A stretch of DNA of 6,580 nt from Hyphomicrobiales bacterium (GTDB lineage Bacteria; Pseudomonadota; Alphaproteobacteria; Rhizobiales; Aestuariivirgaceae): contig JAAURV010000183.1 of assembly GCA_012032065.1 (NCBI GenBank), positions 1 to 6,580 of the forward strand. The letters run 5' to 3'. The position numbers and the translations under genes are program-made. The notes under the pieces were generated by a model that was given only the letters and a program-made list of their open reading frames with translations, was not told the origin of the DNA and made no database searches. Shown one piece after another: positions 1 through 6,099 of the stretch; position 1 is the first letter of the stretch; the number at the start of each line of letters is the position of its first letter.

Positions 1-437
1 GCGCAGCGCCTGGCTGCACAACATCTCCGCAACCTGGCCGACAAGGTGGGTGACCACGCCGACGCGCCTCTCGCCTCACTCGCCGCCCCGGTCAGGCGCA
101 CACCAAACGCCGCCGGAAGGCCGGCAGTCACACGCCGCAGTTCGACTTGCGGCGCGAGCTGCAGCGCATCAGCGGCGTCGGGCCGAAGAACGAAAGCGTG
201 CTTCACACGTTGGGCTTCTTCCACTTCGATCAGATCGCGGCATGGACGTCCGAGCAGATCGCCTGGGTCGACGATCACCTGAAATTCAACGGCCGCATCG
301 GCCGCGAGGAATGGGTGAAGCAGGCGGGCCTCCTGGCCGAAGGCAGGAACGCGGAGTTCGAGCGCCTCTACGGCACTGGCGGCCTCAAGGATGATGGCGG
401 CGAGACGCGCTCCGGTTCACGTACCCGCCGCACCTGA
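1..437 (+). CDS. Partial gene with NuoE-tail-like helix-hairpin-helix domain (5' truncated, apparent frameshift)
   Basis: The start lies outside the window. From about base 141 to the stop at 435-437 the third frame encodes FDLRRELQRISGVGPKNES, then LGFFHFDQIAAWT, WVDDHLKFNGRI and REEWVKQAGLLAEG. This is the compact helix-hairpin-helix-like tail found at the C-terminus of many alphaproteobacterial NuoE (complex I 24 kDa) subunits and in some separate small proteins. A basic tail, GSRTRRT, follows. Upstream, that frame has a stop at 51-53, while the first frame is open from base 1 with strong G/C third positions (AQRLAAQHLRNLADKVGDHA). The likely reading is one gene shifted by a missing base between about 54 and 147, probably near the GGAAGG at 117-122. 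No nuo neighbours are present: the next gene converges and overlaps its end. A role in complex I is therefore unproven. A tail-only protein starting at TTG 147 is possible but less likely. Confidence 0.6.
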
Positions 438-1295
438 AACAACATCGACGCGGTCAAGCCAGCGCTTGATTGCGGCGAGCGATTGCGGCTCGTCGAGCAG
501 GGGCACATGACCCCGGCCGGGAATGACCGTGCTGTCGAGATCGGGAACCATCTCACCCATCCGGGCGACGGTCGCGCCGCTCAAGAGATCGCTGTTGCCG
601 CCGCGCAGAACCGAGAGCGGCAAACCCGCTCCGGCCTTGAACACGTCCCAGATCTCCGCCACGCGCCCCGCCGCGATGTCTTCCTCGCTCGGGAACCCTT
701 GCGAGAGCCTGAGGTCGTAGTCCTCTTTCGGCAAACCGTTCGCGTCGCGGAAGATGCGCCGCGCCATCGCCATCCAGTCGTCGAAGGTCAGTCCCTCCTG
801 ATCCGGATTGACCGCCATGAGCGCCGCCGCCGCCGCTTCCCAGCTCGGAAATTCCGCGGGCCGCCCCAAATAACTCCGTATACGGAGCAAGCCCGCTGCT
901 TCTAGCTTCGGCCCCACATCGTTGAGCAAAAGTCCGGCGATGCGGTCCCGGTTCTGCGCCGCCATCACCATCCCCACGATTCCGCCGCGCGATGTTCCGA
1001 GCACTGCTGCCTTTTCGATGCGGAGATGGTCCATCAGCGCAATCGTATCGGCGAGTTCGAACCCCGGCCGATAGGTGTTGGGATCGGTGTAAGCCGAAAG
1101 CCCGCGCCCGCGAAAGTCGGGAGCGATGATCGCGCGTGGCCCGGACACATACGGCATCAGAGGTTCGAAGCTTTTCGAATTCAGCGTCAGCCCAGGCAAG
1201 CAGAGCAGGGGCGTTAGCCCGCCGCCGGCATAGTGCCGCGCATAGAGCGCCGCGCCGTCAGAACCGGAATGGCGGATGTGGGTGTAGCCGCTCAC
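417..1295 (-). CDS. Alpha/beta hydrolase fold protein
   Basis: This is a 292-residue serine-hydrolase-type protein, probably cytoplasmic, as no signal peptide is seen. The fold reads in order. The oxyanion-hole region is LCLPGLTLNS (about 31-40). APDFRGRGLS (58-67) matches the usual D-x-R-G-x-G turn. The nucleophile elbow is LGTSRGG with Ser102. The acid is probably Asp236 in LRGGNSDLL and the catalytic His is His263 in PGRGHVPLLDEP. An Ala/Trp-rich cap segment lies at about 140-200. The frame is open much further upstream (to 1568), but that part is shadow of slt. GTG at 1295-1293 is chosen because it overlaps the slt stop as GTGA, a usual sign of translational coupling, and because the family fold begins just after it. 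Its 3' end overlaps the converging gene by 21 bases. The substrate cannot be told: esterase, epoxide hydrolase and C-C hydrolase relatives share these motifs. Confidence 0.88.
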   Translation of the reverse strand: MSGYTHIRHSGSDGAALYARHYAGGGLTPLLCLPGLTLNSKSFEPLMPYVSGPRAIIAPDFRGRGLSAYTDPNTYRPGFELADTIALMDHLRIEKAAVLGTSRGGIVGMVMAAQNRDRIAGLLLNDVGPKLEAAGLLRIRSYLGRPAEFPSWEAAAAALMAVNPDQEGLTFDDWMAMARRIFRDANGLPKEDYDLRLSQGFPSEEDIAAGRVAEIWDVFKAGAGLPLSVLRGGNSDLLSGATVARMGEMVPDLDSTVIPGRGHVPLLDEPQSLAAIKRWLDRVDVVSGAAGT

Positions 1296-3393
1296 TCGCA
1301 GTTCGAAATCAGCGCCGCAACCGACGGCCCGCCGCAGGACTCCGAAACTGTCTCGCCGGACGCGGCCACCGCGACTGCCGAAGGCGCGCCGCGCCTGAGG
1401 TCCGCCGTCATCGGCCGCACTGTGTTGGGCGCCAGCCGCGAGCGGTAGATGTGCGTGTTCTGCAGCACCTTCTGCACATATTGCCGTGTCTCCTGGAATG
1501 GGATCGACTCGACCCAATCGATCGGATCGACTTGTCCATTCCGCGGATCGCCATACTCCGCCACCCACTCGCGCGAGCGCCGCGGCCCCGCGTTGTAGGC
1601 GACCAAGGTCAGCACGTAGGAACCGTTGTAGTCCTCAACCAGGTCCGCGAGATGCGCCGCACCCAGTTTCACATTGTAAGCCGGATCGCCGGTGAGTTTC
1701 GAAGGCGCGTATGAGAGACGGTATTGACGCGCTACAAGCTTCGCCGTCCCCGGCATCAATTGCATCAACCCTTGCGCGCCAACCTTGCTGCCGGCCTTGG
1801 GATCGAACTCGCTCTCCTGCCGCGACAATCCGTAGACCAGTGCCTTCTCCACGGGCTTGCCGATCTGCTTCCAGGCCGGCATCGCTTTCACCGGATAGCC
1901 CCAGTCGTCAATGTCGATATTGCGCGCTGCCGAGGCCTTGGCCAACCGGAGCGACATTGTCGTGCCGCCGGCCTTGTGAACGATGGCCGCCGCTGCATTC
2001 ATTTCGTCGGCGCCGTCAAAACGAGTGGAGATCGGCCACAGGAACATGCCAAGCGAGGACTTGTCCTTCGCCGCCTGCACCATCTTGAAAGCGCGGATCA
2101 CTTCGTCGCCGTCGACGCGCGCACGCGCGTCAGCCGAAGCCGCGCCGCTTGGGATTTTCTCCGGCTCGCTGCCAAGCCCAATCTGCTCGCGCGCCAGCTG
2201 GCCATAATAGACCGTCGAATGCTGCGCGGCATCGCGATAGGCGCTCGCCGCGCTCGTCTTGTCGCCAAGCGCCGCATAGGTGCGGCCGATCCAATATTTG
2301 GCGCGCGCCTTCTCGGTGCGCGTTGGCGCGACATCGGCAAGCTTCTTGAAGTGCGGCATCGCGCGTTCGGGATCCTGTAGCGAACGAAGCGCAATCCATC
2401 CCGCCAGGAACTCTCCTTCGACCGCATTCGGTCCGCTGTCGAATCCATGCGCGCGGGCAATCGCGTAAGCCGTCTTCACCGTATCCTTGTGGCTGATGCC
2501 AACGGAGCGGCGCGCGATGATGCGGCGCTCGACCCACCAGGCTTCGGCGTCACCCACGATCGCGGGATCGGATGGAATGGTGGCGACAATCGCCCGCGCC
2601 TTGGAGAAGCGCTCGAGCTTCCGGTAATAGCGCACCAGCGCATATTTCATCGCCGGCTGTTCGCGCATCGCGGAAGAAAGCCCGCGATACTGCTTCTCTC
2701 CCGCCGCATGCCCGCGCAGCAGAAGTTGCGCGGCCTTCGCGGCATTCAGCACATCGCCACCCGCGCGCTTGGCGTTGCGGATGGCTGCATTGCTCTGTTG
2801 ATCGTAAATCAAGCGCCACGTCCGGCGGCGGTGATCGTCGCTGCCAAGGAAGGTGCCGAACTCGGCGATGACGGCCTTTTCCAGCGCCGCGTCCACGGCG
2901 GGCGTCAGCCATGCCTTCCTGACCAAGCTCCGCGCCTCGGACTCGTTGCCGCTTTCGCGTTGCGCGCGCGCCAGCGCCAGCATGCCTTCGGGCGACGCGG
3001 GTTTGCGTTTCGCAAAGTGACTCAATATCAGCTCGGCCGGTTCGCGGCGCACATAGAGCGCGTGTTCCGCCCGCTTGTTCAGCGTCTCCGCCAGCGGCCA
3101 TTTCGGCGCGGCATTAAGAAAATCCATGATCCGCGCATAACCGGCATTCTTCCAATGATCGCGGAGATAGAGAAGCTCGACCAGCTTGATTGCCGCTTCA
3201 TCGCCGAGCGCTCGGCCAGTTTGCCAGCGTCGATGAAGTTGCCCTTCAGTGCGAGTTTTGCCGCCTCGACGGCATTCGCCGAAGGTTGAGAGGCTTGTGC
3301 AGCCGCGGGCTGGAACCCCGTTTCCGGCGGCGCCAGCATCGTACCCAACAGCAACGAACTCACGACTACGCCGAACGCAAAACGCCCAAACAT
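1292..3393 (-). CDS. slt: Soluble lytic murein transglycosylase, Slt70 type (one-base frame correction)
   Basis: A periplasmic enzyme that cleaves the MurNAc-GlcNAc bond of peptidoglycan to give 1,6-anhydro-MurNAc ends. With the frame corrected it has 700 residues. ATG 3393-3391 begins a signal peptide: MFGRF, a hydrophobic stretch to about residue 21, and a probable cut after AAAQA (about 34). Residues about 40-440 form a long alpha-helical solenoid with TPR-like helices (for example RAKYWIGRTYAALGD). The catalytic SLT domain then carries Glu527 in SRQESEFDP, GLMQLMPGTA (542-551), AYNAGP (599-604) and ETRQYVQKVL (635-644). The signal peptide and the main body are in different frames. They join at 3203-3206, where adding one G (minus strand, TCGGC to TCGGGC) gives LAERSGDEAAIKLVELL, as expected for the family. 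The ribosome site is weak (GGGTGG at 3403-3398). The gene is coupled downstream to the hydrolase. Confidence 0.88.
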
Positions 3394-3460
3394 ACATCCA
3401 CCCGCTAACCTGCCGGTAACGGCCTATTGCCCGATTGCGCCGCTCCTGTGGCGGAGTGGT

Positions 3461-3480
3461 GCAAGTCCGGTGCAACTTGC
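3461..3480. repeat. Short inverted repeat in the slt/dapA divergent region
   Basis: GCAAGT (3461-3466) and ACTTGC (3475-3480) are perfect inverted arms around an 8-base centre. GGTGCAA also occurs twice, directly repeated, at about 3458 and 3469. The right arm overlaps the proposed dapA -35. The arms could form an operator or could be chance in GC-rich DNA. No regulator family is recognised from the sequence. Confidence 0.25.
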
Positions 3481-3505
3481 CGGTCCGGAAACGAACGTCT
3501 ATGGT
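3477..3505 (+). promoter_or_regulatory. Candidate sigma70-type promoter for dapA
   Basis: TTGCCG (3477-3482) and TATGGT (3500-3505) are 17 bases apart, which is the usual spacing for a housekeeping promoter. They lie 77 bases before the dapA start, in the 189-base region between the divergent slt and dapA genes. Neither box is a perfect match to TTGACA/TATAAT, so this is the best candidate seen and not a certain site. No comparably good promoter was seen for slt on the other strand. Confidence 0.4.
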
Positions 3506-3569
3506 GCCTTGCCACCCCGGCCGGCCCCTTGAGGGAACACTAGGGCCGGATGGTTTCCAAGACGTTACT

Positions 3570-3575
3570 GGAGGG
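3570..3575 (+). promoter_or_regulatory. Ribosome binding site that fixes the dapA start
   Basis: GGAGGG lies 7 bases before GTG 3583. It favours this GTG over the in-frame ATG at 3550, which has no such site and would add 11 residues not expected in the family. Confidence 0.75.
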
Positions 3576-3582
3576 ATTTGCC

Positions 3583-4457
3583 GTGAATTTCAGGGGTTCG
3601 TTTCCTGCCTTGATTACGCCGATGAAGAACGGTTCGGTCGACGAGGCGGCTTTCCGGAAATTCGTCGCTTGGCAAATCAAGGAAGGAAGCCACGGGCTTG
3701 TGCCGGTTGGAACCACGGGCGAAAGCCCAACGGTGACGCCGGAAGAACACAAGCGCCTGGTCGAAATCTGCATCGAGGAAACCAAGGGCAAGGTGCCCGT
3801 CATCGCTGGCACGGGCTCGAACAACACCGCCGAAGCCATTGAGTACACCGAACATGCCGCTACGGCAGGCGCCAATGCCGCGCTCGTTGTTGTACCTTAT
3901 TACAACAAGCCCACCCAGGACGGCCTCTACGCCCATTTCCGCGCCGTGGCCGAATGCGCCGACATTCCGATCTTCGTCTACAACGTGCCGGGCCGCACCG
4001 TCGCCAGCATCACCGTCGAAACGCTGGCGCGCCTTGCCAAGGATTGCCCCAACATTATCGCGACCAACGACGCCACCGCCGACATGACCCGCCCCTCGCG
4101 CCAGCGCTTGGCGTCCGGCGAAAAGTTCATCCAGCTTTCGGGCGAGGATGGAACGGCGCTCGGCTTCAACGCCCATGGCGGCGTCGGCTGCATCTCGGTG
4201 ACCGCCAATGTCGCGCCGCGTCTGTGCGCGGAGTTCCAGGAAGCAACGCTTGCGGGCGACTATGGCAAGGCATTGAAGCTTCAGGACCGCCTGATGCCGC
4301 TGCATCACGCACTGTTCGTGGAAACGAGCCCGGCCCGGTGAAATACGCCTGCAGCCTCCTCGGACTTTGCCAGCCGGACGCGCGGCTCCCCATGGTGACG
4401 GTCGTCGAGTCCACCAAGAAGGCCGTGCGCGAGGCCATGGTGCACGCGGCCTTCTGA
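3583..4457 (+). CDS. dapA: 4-hydroxy-tetrahydrodipicolinate synthase-like protein (one-base frame correction; catalytic Lys replaced)
   Basis: DapA condenses pyruvate with aspartate semialdehyde in the first committed step to lysine and meso-diaminopimelate. The corrected protein has 291 residues, near the 292 of E. coli. The start MNFRGSFPALITP is typical. Family residues present include Thr44/Thr45 in PVGTTGESPT, Tyr107 in PYYNKPTQ, and Tyr133 and Arg138 in FVYNVPGRT. Also present are QLSGEDGTALGFNAHGGVGC and ISVTANVAP. The Schiff-base Lys (E. coli Lys161, usually in G-I/V-K-D/E-A-T) is replaced by Asn162 in IIATNDATADM, codon AAC at 4066-4068. The frame breaks after FVETSP. One G added at 4332-4333 restores ETSPGPVKYACSLLGLCQPD and the rest of the protein through VESTKKAVREAM to the TGA at 4455-4457. 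smpB follows after 6 bases. The family is certain. Full catalytic activity is open given the Asn. Confidence 0.9.
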
Positions 4458-4463
4458 ACTGAG

Positions 4464-4958
4464 ATGTCGTCGAAGGCCGGCGGGGCCAAGTCGACGCGGA
4501 AAGTGCAGGGCGTCAAGGTCGTGGCGGACAACCGCCGCGCCCGCCATGAATACGAAATCCTGCAAACCTTCGAGGCAGGCCTGGTGCTCACCGGCAGCGA
4601 AGTGAAGTCGTTGCGCGAAGGCCGCACCAATTTGGCCGAAGCCTATGCCACGATGAAACGCGGCGAGCTCTTCCTGCTGAACTCGAACATCCCGGAATAC
4701 CGCGAAGCCAATCGCTTCAACCACGATCCAAAGCGCCCGCGAAAGCTCCTCCTGCACAAGCGCGAGATCGACAAACTCGCGAACGGCGTCCAGCGCGAAG
4801 GCCTCACCATCGTGCCGCTGAAAATCTTCTTCAATCCGAGAGGCCGCGCCAAAGTCGATCTCGCCCTCGCCAAGGGCCGCAAGATGCACGACAAGCGCGA
4901 AGCCATCAAAGCCCGCGACTGGGGCAGGGAGAAGGCCCGCCTGATGAAAGGCGGATGA
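4464..4958 (+). CDS. smpB: SsrA-binding protein SmpB
   Basis: A 164-residue intact protein that binds tmRNA and brings it to stalled ribosomes for trans-translation. Its tail occupies the mRNA channel downstream of the A site. Motifs in order are VVADNRRARHEYEI (19-32), AGLVLTGSEVKSLREGR (38-54), the conserved NRFNHDP..RPRKLLLHKREI (83-102), and GRAKVDLALAKGRKMHDKRE (127-146). The basic tail RDWGREKARLMKGG will fold on the ribosome. The length is close to E. coli (160), with slightly more ahead of the first strand. ATG 4464 lies 6 bases after the dapA stop with only a weak ribosome site, which suggests read-on translation from dapA. Its own stop overlaps the next start. dapA-smpB adjacency is familiar from alphaproteobacteria. 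No tmRNA gene is in this window. Confidence 0.97.
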   Translation: MSSKAGGAKSTRKVQGVKVVADNRRARHEYEILQTFEAGLVLTGSEVKSLREGRTNLAEAYATMKRGELFLLNSNIPEYREANRFNHDPKRPRKLLLHKREIDKLANGVQREGLTIVPLKIFFNPRGRAKVDLALAKGRKMHDKREAIKARDWGREKARLMKGG

Positions 4959-5476
4959 CCTCGCTCATCGGTAGCCCTCTTCCGTACACTGATCTTCCCT
5001 CGACGCACGGCGGCGTCATCAACCCCGCAAGACTTCGCGGCCTCTCAGTGATTTTCTGCTACCCCTGGACCGGCAGGCCCGGCGTCGAAAACCCGCCCAA
5101 CTGGGACTTGATCCCCGGCGCCCACGGCTCGACGCCGCAAGCCCAAGCCTACGCGCAACTTCATCCCAGCTTCCTCGCCCTCAACGCCCAAATCTTCGGC
5201 ATCTCCTTTCAAGAGCCCCCGTGGCAATCCGAATTCGCCATACGATGCAGCCTGCCGTTTCCGCTGCTCTCGGACGCCGATCACATCTTCGCCAACGCCC
5301 TTCGCCTCGAAACATTCCGCACCGGCGGCGAAGACTATCTAAAGCGCATCACGCTGATCGCGCGCGACGGAACAATCATCGCCGCGCGCGACACCATTCC
5401 CGACCCTGCAACGGACGCGCCGGTAGTTCTGAAGACTGTTGAAGGCTTGGAAGAAACCTACAAAACCTCGTCCTGA
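4955..5476 (+). CDS. Peroxiredoxin-like (AhpC/TSA, thioredoxin-fold) protein without the usual active-site cysteines
   Basis: A 173-residue cytoplasmic protein with the redoxin layout: LIGSPLPYTDLPSTHGG (4-20), the first core strand SVIFCYPWTGRPG (31-43), PPNWDLIPGAHGSTPQAQAY (47-66), IFGISFQ (80-86), LPFPLLSDADHIFANAL and YLKRITLIARDG. In the relatives I know, the stretch reads G-C-T-P-Q-S-C, with peroxidatic and resolving Cys. Here these are Ser59 and Gln64. The only cysteines are Cys35, in the strand before YPW, and Cys98. Thiol peroxidase activity by the normal route is therefore doubtful. The protein could be a degenerate or repurposed redoxin, possibly a known Cys-less subgroup. ATG 4955 overlaps the smpB stop (ATGA), so it is probably translated with smpB in the dapA operon. 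The last codons and the stop lie inside hairpin repeat copy 1. Confidence 0.85.
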   Translation: MTSLIGSPLPYTDLPSTHGGVINPARLRGLSVIFCYPWTGRPGVENPPNWDLIPGAHGSTPQAQAYAQLHPSFLALNAQIFGISFQEPPWQSEFAIRCSLPFPLLSDADHIFANALRLETFRTGGEDYLKRITLIARDGTIIAARDTIPDPATDAPVVLKTVEGLEETYKTSS

Positions 5477-5508
5477 GGTGCCGCCGAAGGCGGCCTCGAA
5501 GGACGGCC
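5466..5508 (+). repeat. REP-like hairpin repeat, copy 1
   Basis: A 43-base imperfect palindrome. The outer stem is CGTCCT/AGGACG with a 2-base bulge (GA), then GAG/CTC. The inner stem is GCCGCC/GGCGGC with a GAA loop. It overlaps the last codons and the TGA of the redoxin gene. There is no T-run after it, so it is not a classic intrinsic terminator, though it could still slow 3' exonucleases or aid termination. Elements of this look are spread through many Rhizobiales genomes (from memory, not searched). Confidence 0.85.
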
Positions 5509-5520
5509 GCTTGTACAAGC
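5509..5520. repeat. Perfect 12-base palindrome
   Basis: GCTTGTACAAGC is fully self-complementary and begins directly after repeat copy 1, 25 bases before the GIY-YIG start. It could be a binding site for a dimeric protein or a nuclease, or it may be part of the repeat's border. It is not seen beside copies 2 or 3. Confidence 0.5.
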
Positions 5521-5545
5521 CCTTGAATAGCGCGACAGTTGCCGC

Positions 5546-5850
5546 ATGGCGGGGTGCTGGGTCTACATGCTGAGATGTGCCGACGGTTCCTGCTACATCG
5601 GAACGACGCGCTATGACGAAGTCGAAGCGCGTGTCTCCGAGCATCAACAAGGCCTCTATGACACGGCTTGGACGCGGGACGCCGCCCCGTGGAATTGGTC
5701 TGGGCCGAGCACTTTGAAAGCATCACCGAAGCGATAGAGGCCGAGCGGCGGATGAAGCGCTGGCGGCGGGAGAAGAAAGAGGCCGTGATCCGGGGCGACT
5801 ACGCTGCCTTGCCGGGGCTGTCGAAACGCAAGGCAAAACGAGCGACCTGA
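5546..5850 (+). CDS. GIY-YIG nuclease family protein, small UvrC-type domain (one-base frame correction)
   Basis: A single-domain GIY-YIG protein of 101 residues once the frame is mended. Visible motifs are WVYMLRCADGSCYIGTT (5-21), with VYM standing for GIY and YIG at 17-19; R29 and H33 in ARVSEHQQG; RRPVELVWAEHF (46-57); and the metal-binding Glu67 in AIEAERRMKRW. A basic end, KRKAKRAT, follows. The first 44 residues and the rest are in different frames. One extra G in the GGG at 5676-5678 gives TRGRRPVELVW, as in relatives. The start ATG 5546 has no clear ribosome site. Members resemble the COG2827/YhbQ group, whose natural substrate is poorly known. The gene is bracketed by hairpin repeat copy 1 (38 bases upstream) and copy 2 (5 bases downstream) in inverted orientation, which raises the idea that protein and repeats belong together. 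Confidence 0.85.
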
Positions 5851-5855
5851 CTCGC

Positions 5856-5900
5856 GGCCGTCCTTCGAGGCGCGGCTTCGCCGCGCACCTCAGGACGAGG
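5856..5900 (-). repeat. REP-like hairpin repeat, copy 2 (inverted relative to copy 1)
   Basis: A 45-base copy read on the minus strand. It has the same outer stem, CGTCCT/AGGACG with the GA bulge and GAG/CTC. The inner stem is a different but fully paired GCGCGGC/GCCGCGC with the same GAA loop. It begins 5 bases after the GIY-YIG stop. It pairs with copy 1 across that gene, and with copy 3 across a 46-base spacer that holds no recognisable feature. Confidence 0.85.
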
Positions 5901-5946
5901 ACGTTTAGTTTGCCGGCGATATATTTAGGTCGACTCCCACTACAAT

Positions 5947-5989
5947 CCTCGTCCTGAGGCGCCGCCGAAGGGGGGCCTCGAAGGACGGC
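5947..5989 (+). repeat. REP-like hairpin repeat, copy 3
   Basis: A 43-base copy in the orientation of copy 1. It differs mainly by C for T after GAGG and by GGGGGC in place of GGCGGC, which leaves one G-G mismatch in the inner stem. The rest of 5990-6045 is non-coding and holds only an A-rich patch (about 6031-6040) that leads into the promoter. Confidence 0.85.
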
Positions 5990-6045
5990 AATAGGCGGGA
6001 TATTCGAGCTTCGAAGCAACCTTGCAAGAAACTGAAAAAATTCAC

Positions 6046-6073
6046 TTGACAATCCATTGATACATCCTATGTG
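6046..6073 (+). promoter_or_regulatory. Sigma70-type promoter for the downstream SOS-box gene
   Basis: TTGACA (6046-6051) is a perfect -35. After 16 bases comes TATGTG (6068-6073) as a fair -10. An A-rich run just upstream could act as an UP element. Transcription would begin near 6080 and leave a leader of only about 20 bases before ATG 6100. The LexA box touches the -10 and covers the expected start point, the right place for repression. Confidence 0.65.
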
Positions 6074-6087
6074 TTCGTTTTATGTTC
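6073..6087 (+). promoter_or_regulatory. LexA (SOS) box, alphaproteobacterial type
   Basis: GTTCGTTTTATGTTC is an exact GTTC-N7-GTTC, the LexA site known for alphaproteobacteria. The flanking bases (TGTTC...GTTCT) also fit typical sites. It lies across the -10/+1 of the promoter above and 12 bases before the first ATG. LexA would block transcription until RecA-stimulated self-cleavage after DNA damage. Confidence 0.78.
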
Positions 6088-6099
6088 TCTTCTCGCCAT

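Noticed and set aside
1296..1568. N-terminal extension of the hydrolase frame to 383 residues
   Set aside because: It lies inside the catalytic domain of slt in another frame, has low-complexity Arg/Gly-rich content and fits no hydrolase fold. The GTGA start at 1295 is far better.
3206..3475. N-terminus of the slt main frame read up to 3475
   Set aside because: It gives Arg/Cys-rich noise, whereas the neighbouring frame from 3393 gives a clean signal peptide and mature start.
3550..3582. ATG at 3550 as the dapA start
   Set aside because: No ribosome site, and it adds residues not expected in the family. GTG 3583 has GGAGGG at proper spacing.
3435..3842. Plus-strand frame across the intergenic region and early dapA
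   Set aside because: It overlaps the certain DapA frame and shows no family features.
4332..4341. Programmed ribosomal frameshift in dapA (and likewise slt, GIY-YIG)
   Set aside because: No classic slippery heptamer with a downstream structure is evident, and the same defect in four unrelated genes is better explained by missing bases.
4305..4889. Minus-strand 194-residue frame opposite smpB
   Set aside because: It lies opposite the fully recognisable SmpB and the end of DapA, and is an antisense shadow.
5466..5520. Rho-independent terminator after the dapA operon
   Set aside because: A strong hairpin is present but no T-run follows, so termination by this route cannot be supported.
5466..5989. 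CRISPR array
   Set aside because: Three copies in mixed orientation with spacings of 347 and 46 bases and strong internal hairpins. This is a REP-like element, not CRISPR.
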